A DNA stretch of 64,000 nt from Pedobacter quisquiliarum (GCF_014642175.1 NZ_BMIL01000001.1:434001-498000); one strand, 5' to 3'. Numbered from the stretch's first letter, positions 16,921-26,513 are shown. Notes: generated by a model from the sequence alone, not told the origin. A program made the numbers and translations.

Positions 16921-18582
16921 ATGAACAATTATATAAAAACAATCATGGTGGCAGCAGCAATCAGTTGCGTAGGCCTCAGCAGTTGTAAAAAAGACTTCTT
17001 CAATCGCGCACCTGAAGATGCTATCACACTCGATAATTATTACCAAACCAACGAGCAGGTCGCAAACAGTACAAACGCGCTATATAGCACCCCATGGTTC
17101 GGGTGGAACACCAAATCTGGCTGGGCAATAAGCGAAATGGCCAGCGGTAATGGAAGATCGTATTCCAGCGACGTGGTAAACTTTGGGAACTTCTCCGTGA
17201 CAGGAGATAACTTCGAACTTACCAGTGCATGGAACTCTCTGTTCACTGTTGTTGCCCAGTCAAATGCACTGATCAACAACCTGCCAGATAAAGTGCCAGC
17301 AACGGTAGATCCCGCTGTCGTAAACAACGCCTTAGGTGAAGCCCACCTTATGCGTGCACTAGCCTATTTCTACCTGGTACGTCTATGGGGCAATGTGCCT
17401 ATTATCGAGAATAGTCTAGACTATGTCGATAACTACCAACTTAATAGCAATCCAGTTCCTGATGTTTATAAATTCATCATCAACGACTTGTTGTTTGCTG
17501 AAGCGAATTGCAAAAAGATGATGAGAAGTGGCGCTTCTTCTGCACAGGGCCATGTTTCAAGTGGCTCTGCATCAGCCTTGCTGGCAAAGGTTTATTTGTA
17601 CATGCAGGATTATCCAAATGCCTTATTGTACGCCAATAAGGTGATAAACAGTGGAGAATTCAAGCTGTACGGTGCTGATGTGAATGGCAAAACGTTCAAC
17701 GATCTTTTCCATACTTCAGATAACAATAACGAAGAATCGGTGATCGCACTGCAATGGGCGGCAAATGGTGGTTACGGCCGTGCAAATGCAATGCAGGCAT
17801 CCTTTGCTTACAACTCTCAGATCACCACGACTGGTGACGGCTGGGGTGTGCTTGGTCCAACATTCGACCTTCAGGACATGTATGAAGCAGGTGACTTACG
17901 CCGGAAAGCAACTATCATGTTGCCAGGTGATCACTATGATGACATCAACAAGTCCGGAGGCGGCTACACCCTTCCTGCGGATGCAAACTCACAAGGTACA
18001 CATGCACAGGTGAAGAAATATGTCGTGGGCTCACCAGCAGACAATGGCGGTATTGGTTCTTCACAGTCTACCGGAAACAATACCTATTTGATGCGTTATT
18101 CAGACGTATACCTGATCAAGGCAGAAGCGATTGTTGGTGCGGCACAAACCAGTTCCAACCCGGAAGCCCTTGCAGCGCTAAACAAAGTAAGAAACCGTGC
18201 AGGTCTTGGAAATCTCACCTCCATCAGAAGGTTCTACCAGGTTCCAAATGCAGCATACAACACCACTACAAATCCGAATGCACCAAGAACCCTGACTAAG
18301 GACGATATCTTGGATGAAAGAAGAAGAGAGTTTGCGATTGAAATGGATTTCTGGTTCGACCTCACGCGTATCGATGGTTTTAATGCTTCAAGCCATCCAA
18401 GAGCCATCACGCTGATCAAGCAGCAAGACCGGGGAACATCAGATAGCAGCACACCACCGGTTAGATACGGTAATGAGTACCGCACACCAACTGATGCAAA
18501 CTTCCTGTTCCCGTATCCATCTACGGAAACTGCTGCAAACCCATTGTTGCTACAAGCACCAGTTCCTTATAACTTTAAATAA
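16921..18582 (+). CDS. susD: SusD/RagB-family nutrient-binding outer-membrane lipoprotein
   Basis: A 553-residue surface lipoprotein with the lipobox LSSC (Cys about residue 21 after a hydrophobic signal). SusD features include TPR-like helices (LGEAHLMRALAYFYLVRLWGNVPII), SGSASALLAKVYLYMQDYPNAL, and the C-terminal LRYSDVYLIKAEA and DERRREFAIEMDFWFDLTR motifs. It caps the SusC barrel and captures glycan. The start is the ATG at 16921, because only this start gives a signal peptide; the longer frame reads back into the SusC gene. It lies 19 bases after SusC. Confidence 0.95.
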   Translation: MNNYIKTIMVAAAISCVGLSSCKKDFFNRAPEDAITLDNYYQTNEQVANSTNALYSTPWFGWNTKSGWAISEMASGNGRSYSSDVVNFGNFSVTGDNFELTSAWNSLFTVVAQSNALINNLPDKVPATVDPAVVNNALGEAHLMRALAYFYLVRLWGNVPIIENSLDYVDNYQLNSNPVPDVYKFIINDLLFAEANCKKMMRSGASSAQGHVSSGSASALLAKVYLYMQDYPNALLYANKVINSGEFKLYGADVNGKTFNDLFHTSDNNNEESVIALQWAANGGYGRANAMQASFAYNSQITTTGDGWGVLGPTFDLQDMYEAGDLRRKATIMLPGDHYDDINKSGGGYTLPADANSQGTHAQVKKYVVGSPADNGGIGSSQSTGNNTYLMRYSDVYLIKAEAIVGAAQTSSNPEALAALNKVRNRAGLGNLTSIRRFYQVPNAAYNTTTNPNAPRTLTKDDILDERRREFAIEMDFWFDLTRIDGFNASSHPRAITLIKQQDRGTSDSSTPPVRYGNEYRTPTDANFLFPYPSTETAANPLLLQAPVPYNFK

Positions 18583-18589
18583 GCATAAC

Positions 18590-19714
18590 ATGAACGCGAT
18601 ATTAAAATATACCAAAATGGCTGCAGGACTTTCCTTCGCAGCCCTACTTTGCCTTTCTTCCTGCAAAAAGGATGATAATGACGGCGGTGGGAACGGTGCC
18701 CCTTCCATTTCCAGGGTGCGGACCGTGAGTAAAACAACGACAGACACGCTTGAGCGCCCATTTAATCTGGATTCTACAATCACGGTGTTTCAAACCAATG
18801 TCGCAGCTTTTGACTCGACAACCACGCTGGGTAAATTAAACACCCAGTATGCCATCATTGGAGAGCATCTTTCAAAAACCACACAGGTGCTTGTAAATGG
18901 TACATCCGTGTACTTTAATCCGGCGTTACTTACGGATAAGAGCATCATCTTCACCCTTCCGGCAACCGCGCCATGGGGTGCTGATAAAGAGAATAAAATC
19001 CGTGTGGTTACCACTTCCGGTACTGCTGAAACCGAGTTTGTTGTACAACAACCGCCAGCAAACATCACCAGCTTAAATCCTGTAGCTGCTGGTGCAGGCG
19101 AGATCATCACCATCGGCGGTTCCATCTTCGATGGAGTAACCTCCGTACGCTTTGATGATAAAGAAGCCCAGATTGTTTCTTCCAGTCCTACAGAGATAAA
19201 AGTGAGAGTACCCGAGGGCGTTGTTCAAGCATACATCTTTGTAACTACGCCAGGTGGAACATCGAGATCAATCACTTCCTTTGGTTTCAAAAGGCTGATC
19301 TTTGATGATGCACTATCCGCAGGATTTGACATCTGGGGCGGATGGGGTGGTACCCAGAATGTGAACAATGCAACGCCGGTAAAAAGAGGCAGCAACTCTA
19401 TCCGCATTGACTATGTTGGCGGATATGGGTCACCATTGCAACTCGGTTACTCTGGTGCTGAACTTAGGTTTGCAGACTACAAATCGGTTAAGATTTCAAT
19501 CTACGGTGGTGCCGGCACGGAAGGTAAGTTGATTAAACTTGTGTTTAACGGTGCCGACGGTAAAGAGCTTGTGCTACATGAAGGTGTTTGGACCGACTAC
19601 ACCCTACCATTATCTGAGATCACCAAGGCGACAACACTTACTGAAATCTGGATTCAGGAATTCAGCGGCAACACACCATCTGTTGTTTACATCGACGACT
19701 TTGGTTTAATTTAA
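18590..19714 (+). CDS. IPT/TIG-domain surface glycan-binding lipoprotein (SusE-position)
   Basis: A 374-residue lipoprotein with the signal LSFAALLCLSSCKK. Two or three IPT/TIG-type immunoglobulin-like domains follow (ITSLNPVAAGAGEIITIGG, FVTTPGGTSRSITSF), then a C-terminal jelly-roll-like domain (about residues 235-374) with aromatic residues (DIWGGWGGTQN) and a final VVYIDDFGLI strand, as in carbohydrate-binding modules. It sits in the SusE/F position after SusD, so it probably holds glycan at the cell surface. The start at 18590 is chosen because it begins the signal peptide; upstream frame lies within SusD. The exact sugar bound is not readable. Confidence 0.85.
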   Translation: MNAILKYTKMAAGLSFAALLCLSSCKKDDNDGGGNGAPSISRVRTVSKTTTDTLERPFNLDSTITVFQTNVAAFDSTTTLGKLNTQYAIIGEHLSKTTQVLVNGTSVYFNPALLTDKSIIFTLPATAPWGADKENKIRVVTTSGTAETEFVVQQPPANITSLNPVAAGAGEIITIGGSIFDGVTSVRFDDKEAQIVSSSPTEIKVRVPEGVVQAYIFVTTPGGTSRSITSFGFKRLIFDDALSAGFDIWGGWGGTQNVNNATPVKRGSNSIRIDYVGGYGSPLQLGYSGAELRFADYKSVKISIYGGAGTEGKLIKLVFNGADGKELVLHEGVWTDYTLPLSEITKATTLTEIWIQEFSGNTPSVVYIDDFGLI

Positions 19715-19733
19715 TACAATCTATAAATTAGTT

Positions 19734-19768
19734 AACCTGGCTTCTATTACGAAGCCAGGTTTTTTTTC
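19734..19768 (+). terminator. Terminator between the SusCD-TIG genes and the GH5 gene
   Basis: CCTGGCTTC (19736-19744) pairs with GAAGCCAGG (19751-19759), followed by eight T. It lies only 15 bases before the GH5 start, so GH5 is expressed by partial read-through or from its own promoter. Confidence 0.9.
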
Positions 19769-19782
19769 GACAATTGAACATT

Positions 19783-20784
19783 ATGAAGATACTTTTGAGA
19801 AACACCATTAGGCACGTCATGATCGGAGCGCTGAGCATTGCAAGCTGTTTAGCAGCCCAGGCACAAAAGGTAAGTCCCGTTTCCAAGCATGGGCAGCTGA
19901 AAGTACAGGACGGCGTTATGGTCAATGCTAAAAATGAAGCGCCACAGCTTCGTGGAATCAGCCTGTCCTGGAGTGTCTGGGGCGGACGGAAATACTACAA
20001 CCCTGAAGTGGTAAACTGGCTTGCAGATGATTTCAAGATCAGCCTGTTAAGGGTATCCATGGCTGTAGAACCCGACAGCGGTTATCTTAAGGACCCGGTT
20101 GGCCAGGAGAAGATGGTCACGAAGGTTATAGATGCAGGCATCAAGAAAGGATTGTACGTGCTTATTGACTGGCACGATCATCATGCAGATAAAAACCTGG
20201 AGCAGTCAAAAGCCTTTTTCAGCAAAATGGCAAAACGTTACGCCGGCGTACCCAACGTCATTTATGAAGTGTGGAACGAGCCTGAAAAGGAATCCTGGTC
20301 AACAATAAAGAATTATGCCGTTGAGGTAATTCGTGCGATTCGTAAGCATGATCCGAAGAACATCATCGTTGTTGGAAGCCCTTTCTGGGATCAACATGTA
20401 GATGTGGCGGCAAAAGATCCAATCCTGGATCAGCAGAACATCGTCTATTCCTTCCATTTCTACGCTTCGGATCCCAATCACCAGGCGGGTTTAATGGCCA
20501 GGGCAGATGAAGCCATCCGCCTCAAGCTCCCGCTTTTCGTAACAGAATGGGGCGTAGGTGAAGCCAATGGCGATGGCGTGTTTGATGAAGAGAAGAATGC
20601 AAAGTGGATGCAATGGATGGAACAGCATAAGTTAAGCTGGGCGAACTGGAACATCACTGATAAAAAAGAAACCACAGCGATCCTGATACCCGGTGCAAAT
20701 GCAAAAGGGAAGTGGACAACAGCAGAACTCACACCGGCAGGGCAGTATATCAGAGCAGAACTTAGAAAAAGAAATGCACCTTAA
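19783..20784 (+). CDS. GH5-family endo-glycanase, secreted
   Basis: A 333-residue glycoside hydrolase family 5 enzyme with a signal peptide ending near AAQAQ. The fold markers are LRGISLSWSVWGG, LRVSMAVEP, VLIDWHDHHAD, the acid/base Glu166 in YEVWNEPE, the YSFHFYA strand and the nucleophile Glu255 in FVTEWG. The arrangement resembles GH5_2 cellulases (endo-1,4-beta-glucanases), yet the neighbouring genes handle mannobiose, so the substrate may be glucomannan or mannan. The ATG at 19783 is preferred over a TTG three codons upstream. The stop codon lies within a hairpin shared with the convergent regulator gene. Confidence 0.88.
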   Translation: MKILLRNTIRHVMIGALSIASCLAAQAQKVSPVSKHGQLKVQDGVMVNAKNEAPQLRGISLSWSVWGGRKYYNPEVVNWLADDFKISLLRVSMAVEPDSGYLKDPVGQEKMVTKVIDAGIKKGLYVLIDWHDHHADKNLEQSKAFFSKMAKRYAGVPNVIYEVWNEPEKESWSTIKNYAVEVIRAIRKHDPKNIIVVGSPFWDQHVDVAAKDPILDQQNIVYSFHFYASDPNHQAGLMARADEAIRLKLPLFVTEWGVGEANGDGVFDEEKNAKWMQWMEQHKLSWANWNITDKKETTAILIPGANAKGKWTTAELTPAGQYIRAELRKRNAP

Positions 20785-20796
20785 CAAAAAGGTGCA
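20775..20796. terminator. Convergent hairpin between the GH5 and AraC genes
   Basis: TGCACCTT (20775-20782) pairs with AAGGTGCA (20789-20796). It includes part of the GH5 stop codon. A T-rich tail is clearer on the minus strand, so it may mainly end the AraC transcript. Confidence 0.5.
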
Positions 20797-20810
20797 TACA
20801 CATTAGCTTT

Positions 20811-21686
20811 TTAGATGAACACTCTTGTGCCAGAGAAACTTTCGCGGAACTCTTTAGGGGTACAGTTTTTCTTCTTCTTGAAGAATCTATTGAAGTTGGA
20901 TATGTTATTGAACCCGCAGTTATAGGAAATCTCCGCCACAGAGTGCGTAGTTTCAATCAACATCCTGGTGGCATGTCCCAGACGGATCTCATTTAAACTA
21001 TCGATAAAGGTATTCCCGGTACGCTTTTTTATAAAGCGGCTGAAGGATACCTCTGTCATATTAACCAGCTTCGCAAGATCTTTAAGGGCAATGGGCTTAT
21101 GAAAGTTTGCGTTCATAAACTCATAAGCCTTATCAATCCGCCTGCTGTTGTAGTTTAGGACTTGTGAATTATTAAACGTAACATCAGAAAGCACACGCAT
21201 GGATTTCGAAGTGCTCAGTTCATGCAGAATGCTCATGAGCTCTAAGACAGAATCAAAACCCTGCATCTGGTTTATGGCAAGCAGCCGTGGTGCTACGGAC
21301 TCTGCCGTCGCCTTTGGGAAGAGAATGCCGCGTACAGAGCGTTCAAACATCCGCCTGATGAAACTCAGCTGGTTTCGTTTTAGCAGCTTTTCATCAAAAA
21401 GGTCCTTGTGCCATTGGATCGTAACCTCCGTAATGTTCTCGCTGGTGCAATTGTGACTCAACCAAACGTGCGAAAGATTAGGTCCAACGAGTACCAATTC
21501 CAGGTCGTCGATTTCTTCAATGTTATCACCTACAATACGCTTGGCGCCTTTCGCATTAACGATCAAGTTCAGTTCGAACTCCTCATGAAAATGTAATGGG
21601 AAATTGAATTCGCTCTTAACCCGCGAAAAGATCGTAAAACAATCATTTTGCGTCAGCGGCGTGATCTCTTTGATGATGTTGTTCAT
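20811..21686 (-). CDS. AraC-family transcriptional regulator with cupin N-terminus
   Basis: A 291-residue regulator. The N-terminal cupin-like part (FPLHFHEEFELNLIV, about residues 28-110) probably binds a sugar, and the C-terminal double HTH (about 185-285) reads IALKDLAKLVNMTEVSFSRFIKKRTG and VAEISYNCGFNNISNFNRFFKKKKNCTPKEFR. It lies between the two halves of the mannan locus and is divergent from the symporter gene, so it most likely controls that operon and perhaps susC. In the characterised relatives, an inducing sugar activates transport and catabolic genes. Confidence 0.9.
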   Translation of the reverse strand: MNNIIKEITPLTQNDCFTIFSRVKSEFNFPLHFHEEFELNLIVNAKGAKRIVGDNIEEIDDLELVLVGPNLSHVWLSHNCTSENITEVTIQWHKDLFDEKLLKRNQLSFIRRMFERSVRGILFPKATAESVAPRLLAINQMQGFDSVLELMSILHELSTSKSMRVLSDVTFNNSQVLNYNSRRIDKAYEFMNANFHKPIALKDLAKLVNMTEVSFSRFIKKRTGNTFIDSLNEIRLGHATRMLIETTHSVAEISYNCGFNNISNFNRFFKKKKNCTPKEFRESFSGTRVFI

Positions 21687-21865
21687 ACAGTTTGGTTAGA
21701 AACAAGCTCTTTCATGATAAAAGAACAGGATACAAATAAATGAAAAAATCCAGGCTAATTGAAACACTCAGCACAGCTTAAATATATAAGTTCAAAGTTA
21801 TAGATGTGAATTGGTTAAAATAGTATTATTCTAGTGGCAATTCTGATCTCTAATTTAGACCCTCG

Positions 21866-21881
21866 ATGTTTCGTCGAACAT
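21866..21881 (+). promoter_or_regulatory. Inverted repeat upstream of the symporter operon
   Basis: ATGTT (21866-21870) and AACAT (21877-21881) face each other across a 6-base spacer just before the symporter ATG. It could be an operator of the divergent AraC regulator. The evidence is only position and symmetry. Confidence 0.3.
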
Positions 21882-21891
21882 TAAACCAAGT

Positions 21892-23718
21892 ATGAACCTA
21901 CAATTAATTGATGTTATAATCCTGTTGCTGTACTTGGCAACCATGATATTCATTGGCTTCTGGTACCGCAAGAAAGCCAAAACCGACAAGGAAAGTTACC
22001 TGCTCGGTTCCAAGTCGCTCCCCTGGTACAAACTGGGTTTAAGTGATGCATCCGATATGTTCGACATCAGCGGAACCATGTGGATGGTGGCCTTGTGTTT
22101 TGTCTACGGGCTTAAAAGCATTTGGATTCCCTGGCTTTGGCCAGTATTCAATCAGGTCTTCATGATGATGTTCCTGAGTAAATGGCTGCGCAGGAGCAAT
22201 GCCAATACGGGGGCAGAATGGCTTCAAACGCGTTTTGGCCTTACTGGAAAGGGCGTAACAGCATCCCACATTGTCGTTATTGCCTTCGCATTGTTAAGCT
22301 GCTTCGGATTTCTAGCGTACGGCTTCATTGGCCTAGGTAAGTTCATGGAAATCTTCATCCCCTGGGATTTGGTGAAAGCCTACGTTCCATTTGAGGTCGC
22401 ACCGAAATATGTGCCGCATGTGTATGGAATCACCTTCACGCTGTTCGCCATGTTTTACTCAATTTTAGGCGGTCTGCACAGTATTGTACTTGGCGACATG
22501 ATCAAATATACAATCATGACTGTCGCCTGCATCTCCATTGCGGTCATCGCCATGTCGCACCTCAACGGCCAGACGTTAAAGGTGCCAGAAGGCTGGGATC
22601 ATCCGTTCTTTGGATGGAAGCTTGACTTAGATTGGTCTGGCATTGTTGCAGATGCGAACCGGAAGATCGCAGAGGACGGATTCAGCCTTTTTAGCCTGTT
22701 CTTCGGCATGATGCTTTTAAAAGGTGTGTTTGCATCACTGGCAGGACCTGCACCCAATTACGACATGCAAAAGATCCTGAGCACGAGAAGTCCGAAAGAT
22801 GCCAGCAAGATGACAGGATTTGTGAGCATTATTCTATTGCCCATCCGCTATTCCATGGTCATCGGTTTAACAGTCCTGGCGCTATTGTACTACGATCGAC
22901 TAAATCTGAAGGGGCCAGGTGGGGTGACCGATTTCGAGATGATCCTTCCTGCGGCGATCAACACGTTTTTACCAACAGGCGTACTCGGCCTGGTGCTTAC
23001 CGGTTTACTGGGCGCCTTCATGGGCACCTTCAGTGGTACATTGAATGCCGCGCAAGCCTACATTGTAAACGACATTTACGTGAAATACTACAATCCAAAT
23101 GCAAGTACCCGGAAGATCATGTCTATGAACTACATCGTGGGGGTCGGGGTTGTCATCATCGGTATTGGCCTTCGCTTAATGGCGACCAATGTTAACGATA
23201 TTCTCCAATGGATCGTTGGGGGCCTTTATGGCGGCTATGTCGCGGCAAACTGTTTAAAATGGTACTGGTGGCGCTTTAATGCAAATGGATTTTTCTGGGG
23301 CATGGCCGTTGGTATCGTTGCCGCATTGCTGATGCCGTACTTCACTACCGGACTGCCCTTATACTGGTGGCCGCTGTTATTTGCGCTGTCACTTGCCGGC
23401 AGTATCATTGGTACTTATGCTACCGAGCCAACAGACATCAACGTACTAAAGTCGTTCTACAAGACAGTGCGCCCCTGGGGATTCTGGAAGCCCATCCACA
23501 ACATTGTCGTTGCTGAAGATCCTGCTTTTCAAGCCAACAAACGTTTCAAGCTCGACATGTTTAATGTTGTGCTCGGTATTATCGCCCAACTCTGCCTGAC
23601 CATACTGCCCATGTATTTCATTCTGAACATGCAAACGCCACTATGGATTACACTGGCTATCCTGGCCCTATTAATCACCATCCTAAAAAAGACCTGGTGG
23701 AACAAATTAGAAGATTAA
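21892..23718 (+). CDS. Sodium/solute symporter (SSS family), probable disaccharide importer
   Basis: A 608-residue membrane protein with about 14 transmembrane helices. SSS features include the N-terminal IDVIILLLYLATMIFIGFWY, the LSDASDMFDISGTMWM region of helix 1-2, and the conserved GLLGAFMGTFSGTLNAAQAYIVNDIY helix. It heads the operon with GH130 and the epimerase, 20 bases before the phosphorylase. In Bacteroides fragilis a Na+/sugar symporter sits with the mannobiose epimerase and mannosylglucose phosphorylase, so beta-1,4-mannobiose is the likely cargo here. That cargo is inferred from neighbours. Confidence 0.88.
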   Translation: MNLQLIDVIILLLYLATMIFIGFWYRKKAKTDKESYLLGSKSLPWYKLGLSDASDMFDISGTMWMVALCFVYGLKSIWIPWLWPVFNQVFMMMFLSKWLRRSNANTGAEWLQTRFGLTGKGVTASHIVVIAFALLSCFGFLAYGFIGLGKFMEIFIPWDLVKAYVPFEVAPKYVPHVYGITFTLFAMFYSILGGLHSIVLGDMIKYTIMTVACISIAVIAMSHLNGQTLKVPEGWDHPFFGWKLDLDWSGIVADANRKIAEDGFSLFSLFFGMMLLKGVFASLAGPAPNYDMQKILSTRSPKDASKMTGFVSIILLPIRYSMVIGLTVLALLYYDRLNLKGPGGVTDFEMILPAAINTFLPTGVLGLVLTGLLGAFMGTFSGTLNAAQAYIVNDIYVKYYNPNASTRKIMSMNYIVGVGVVIIGIGLRLMATNVNDILQWIVGGLYGGYVAANCLKWYWWRFNANGFFWGMAVGIVAALLMPYFTTGLPLYWWPLLFALSLAGSIIGTYATEPTDINVLKSFYKTVRPWGFWKPIHNIVVAEDPAFQANKRFKLDMFNVVLGIIAQLCLTILPMYFILNMQTPLWITLAILALLITILKKTWWNKLED

Positions 23719-23738
23719 GATTACCCCATTAATAAACC

Positions 23739-24923
23739 ATGACATACTTCAAAAAAAGACAACAAGAACTCAACAGGGCACATGAGGCCCTGCTCAAGAT
23801 GTCTAATACAGAACTTCCAAGTGCCAATGGCATTTACAGTCGGTACCAAAATCCGGTGCTTACCGGCGAACATGCACCACTAACCTGGCGGTATGATTTC
23901 AACCCGGATACAAACCCTTACCTACTGGAGCGCTTCGGCATCAACGCCGCCTTTAATGCCGGTGCTATGAAGTTCAACGGCAAGTACATATTGGCCGTGC
24001 GTGTAGAAGGGCTTGATAGAAAATCTTTCTTTGCCATTGCAGAAAGCGATAACGGTATCGACAATTTCCGGTTTTGGGAGGAGCCAATGGTCATTCCCGA
24101 GACGGAAGATCTGGATACGAATGTGTACGACATGCGCTTAACCGCACATGAAGACGGCTGGATTTATGGATTGTTCTGTGCGGAACGTAAAGATCCTGCA
24201 GCGCCGGCATTTGACCAGACGATGGCTGTTGCGCAATGCGGCATCGTTCGAACGAAAGATCTGATCAACTGGGATCGCCTTGCCGATTTGAAAACACCTT
24301 CTCCACAGCAGCGCAACGTTGTCTTGCATCCTGAGTTTGTCGACGGTAAATACGCTTTTTATACACGTCCACAGGATGGTTTTATTGAATCCGGAACCGG
24401 AGGTGGCATCGGATTCGGCTTGAGCGATAGCATAGAAAATGCACTCATAACAAAGGAGCACATCGTTCAAAATAAATTGTATCATACCGTTTACGAGGCT
24501 AAAAATGGGCTAGGGCCGGAGCCTCTGAAAACGCCACATGGCTGGCTACACCTTGCACATGGAGTACGTAACACCGCAGCAGGGCTCCGTTATGTATTGT
24601 ACATGTTCATGACCGACCTCAACGATCTTACTAAAGTCATCTACAAGCCCGGGGGCTACCTTCTGGCACCCGTAGGGGAGGAACGGATTGGGGATGTGTC
24701 CAATGTCGTGTTCAGCAATGGTTGGATCAGAGACGAGGATGATCAGGTGTTTATCTATTATGCTTCATCAGATACCCGTATGCACGTCGCGACAACCACC
24801 ATTCCAAAGTTGCTGGATTATGTTATGAACACGCCTGAAGATGGTCTGCGCTCCGCAACCGCTGTGCAGTCTATCCTGAAAATTGTAAACAACAACAAAA
24901 AAGCGCTCCAAGATATCGCATAA
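23739..24923 (+). CDS. GH130 4-O-beta-D-mannosyl-D-glucose phosphorylase
   Basis: A 394-residue cytoplasmic enzyme that cleaves mannosyl-beta-1,4-glucose with phosphate to mannose-1-phosphate and glucose. It has the GH130 five-blade propeller with [28 protein letters not shown], and the catalytic Asp131 in NVYDMRL, the same residue number known for the B. fragilis enzyme. Residues such as [19 protein letters not shown] also fit subfamily GH130_1. The downstream epimerase gene supplies its substrate. The alternative, a beta-1,4-mannooligosaccharide phosphorylase (GH130_2), is less likely because of the close match around Asp131 and the gene order. Confidence 0.9.
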   Translation: MTYFKKRQQELNRAHEALLKMSNTELPSANGIYSRYQNPVLTGEHAPLTWRYDFNPDTNPYLLERFGINAAFNAGAMKFNGKYILAVRVEGLDRKSFFAIAESDNGIDNFRFWEEPMVIPETEDLDTNVYDMRLTAHEDGWIYGLFCAERKDPAAPAFDQTMAVAQCGIVRTKDLINWDRLADLKTPSPQQRNVVLHPEFVDGKYAFYTRPQDGFIESGTGGGIGFGLSDSIENALITKEHIVQNKLYHTVYEAKNGLGPEPLKTPHGWLHLAHGVRNTAAGLRYVLYMFMTDLNDLTKVIYKPGGYLLAPVGEERIGDVSNVVFSNGWIRDEDDQVFIYYASSDTRMHVATTTIPKLLDYVMNTPEDGLRSATAVQSILKIVNNNKKALQDIA

Positions 24924-24924
24924 G

Positions 24925-26127
24925 ATGAACAGCAGTCAGACCACCCAGTTAGCGGAATACAAAGCAGCCATGGTAGCTGAACTAAAGCATATTCTGGATT
25001 ATTGGAGGCGCCATACGGTAGATGAAGAAAATGGCGGGTTCTACGGCAAGATCTCCAATACCAATGCGGTTGAACATACCGAAGCGAAAGGCGCCGTGCT
25101 GAATGCAAGAATACTCTGGTCTTTTGCTGCAGCGTACAACCTAAAGGCTGAAAATTCTCTGGACCTTGCAGACCGCGCATATCAGTACATACTGGATCAT
25201 TTTCTGGATCATACCTATGGCGGTGTATATTGGACCGTGGACCATAAAGGTTCTCCGCTGGATACCAAAAAGCAGGTCTATGCAGTCGCTTTTACCATCT
25301 ATGCACTTTCCGAGTACTACCTGGCCAGTGGCCGTGAAGAAAGCCTGCAGCATGCCATAGCCTTATACCGTGATCTTGTGAAATACAGTTACGATCAGCA
25401 GCATGGGGGTTATCTGGAAGCTTTCGATCGGGAGTGGAAAGATCTGGACGATTTGCGACTCAGCGATAAAGATGCAAATGAAAAAAAGACCATGAATACG
25501 CATCTGCATGTGCTGGAGGCTTTCACCAACCTTTACCGGGCGTGGCCTGATGCAGATTTACGTGTTAAGATCCAGGGCCTGTTGAATGATTTTCAACAAC
25601 ACATCATTGATCCGGAGCGTTCCAGTATGATCCTGTTTTTTGATGAGTATTGGAATGGCAGGTCTAATGTAGTCTCCTATGGGCATGATATTGAGGCCTC
25701 CTGGCTGTTGTTGGAAGCCGCTGAAGTGCTAGCAGATGAGCCGCAGATTGCCGCGCTCCGGAAAGTAGCTGTTAAAATGGCTGATGCCTGCCTGAAGGGG
25801 ATTGATCCCGATGGAAGTTTATGGTATGAGCAGGATCCTGCAAAAGGGCACACAATCAAAGAAAAACATTGGTGGGTGCAGGCGGAGGCGATGGTCGGAT
25901 TCTTTAACGCCTGGCAAATCAGCGGCGATCAACGTTATCTTGAGGTGTCTTATAAGAACTGGCAGTTTGTTCAAGGCTTTATGCTCGACAAAGAAAATGG
26001 TGAGTGGTTTTGGGGTTTAAAAAACGATGGGCATTTGATGGCCCATGAAGATAAAGTAGGCCTATGGAAATGTCCCTATCACAACAGTAGGGCTTGCATG
26101 GAGCTTATGAAGAGAATTAAACAATAG
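24925..26127 (+). CDS. Mannobiose/cellobiose 2-epimerase (AGE superfamily)
   Basis: A 400-residue alpha/alpha-barrel epimerase. It inverts C2 of the reducing sugar in beta-1,4-disaccharides, turning mannobiose into mannosyl-glucose or cellobiose into glucosyl-mannose. Visible are the barrel motifs VDEENGGFYGKIS, the catalytic histidines in VVSYGHDIEASWLLLEAA and EKHWWVQAEAMVGFF, and the C-terminal KVGLWKCPYHNSRACMEL. It starts one base after the GH130 stop codon. With the phosphorylase it forms the mannobiose pathway known from B. fragilis. Preference between mannobiose and cellobiose cannot be read from sequence. Confidence 0.9.
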   Translation: MNSSQTTQLAEYKAAMVAELKHILDYWRRHTVDEENGGFYGKISNTNAVEHTEAKGAVLNARILWSFAAAYNLKAENSLDLADRAYQYILDHFLDHTYGGVYWTVDHKGSPLDTKKQVYAVAFTIYALSEYYLASGREESLQHAIALYRDLVKYSYDQQHGGYLEAFDREWKDLDDLRLSDKDANEKKTMNTHLHVLEAFTNLYRAWPDADLRVKIQGLLNDFQQHIIDPERSSMILFFDEYWNGRSNVVSYGHDIEASWLLLEAAEVLADEPQIAALRKVAVKMADACLKGIDPDGSLWYEQDPAKGHTIKEKHWWVQAEAMVGFFNAWQISGDQRYLEVSYKNWQFVQGFMLDKENGEWFWGLKNDGHLMAHEDKVGLWKCPYHNSRACMELMKRIKQ

Positions 26128-26138
26128 CAGATAAACAA

Positions 26139-26167
26139 ATAAGTCCCGGTAGTTAGCCGGGACTTAG
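26139..26167. terminator. Terminator after the mannobiose operon
   Basis: AAGTCCCGG (26141-26149) pairs with CCGGGACTT (26157-26165) around TAGTTAG. The T-rich tail is on the minus strand, so it may also end the small gene read leftward. Confidence 0.7.
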
Positions 26168-26187
26168 TCGTTTATTACATCTGGTAC

Positions 26188-26409
26188 TTATCGCGTGGGG
26201 CTCTTCAGGCCTGCCGCAATTGCTTCTACAATCGCCGGGTTGATGTCGTCATCATCCACCACTTCCCAGCTTCCATCTTTTTGTACCATTACAAAAGAAT
26301 CTTTTTCAGGAAAAATAATTCGAAAACCCTGTTCGCCATTATAGTCTTCCGGCTCAGCAGTTAGTTCGATCTCGTTTTCGGTAATTGGGTCTTTATACGT
26401 AAATCTCAT
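26188..26409 (-). CDS. Small conserved acidic protein, function unknown
   Basis: A 73-residue protein rich in Asp and Glu (EVVDDDDINPAIVEAIA). It has no signal peptide or transmembrane segment. The beta-rich first half (FRIIFPEKDSFVMVQKDGSWEVV) suggests a small folded domain. The gene ends next to the operon terminator and is divergent from the lipoprotein gene. I do not recognise a family with a known role. Confidence 0.7.
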   Translation of the reverse strand: MRFTYKDPITENEIELTAEPEDYNGEQGFRIIFPEKDSFVMVQKDGSWEVVDDDDINPAIVEAIAAGLKSPTR

Positions 26410-26498
26410 AGCACAAAAAATTATGTTATCTATTTAAAAAACAACGTCCTTAAACTGAAGTTTTAAAAAATAAAATATAGGATTTCGGCGCTGAATAT

Positions 26499-26506
26499 TA
26501 CTTTTG
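26499..26506 (+). promoter_or_regulatory. -7 promoter box of a near-leaderless lipoprotein gene
   Basis: TACTTTTG followed by G matches the -7 element and ends only 7 bases before the ATG at 26514. The transcript leader would be about 0-4 bases. Confidence 0.5.
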
Positions 26507-26513
26507 GCCCTAT

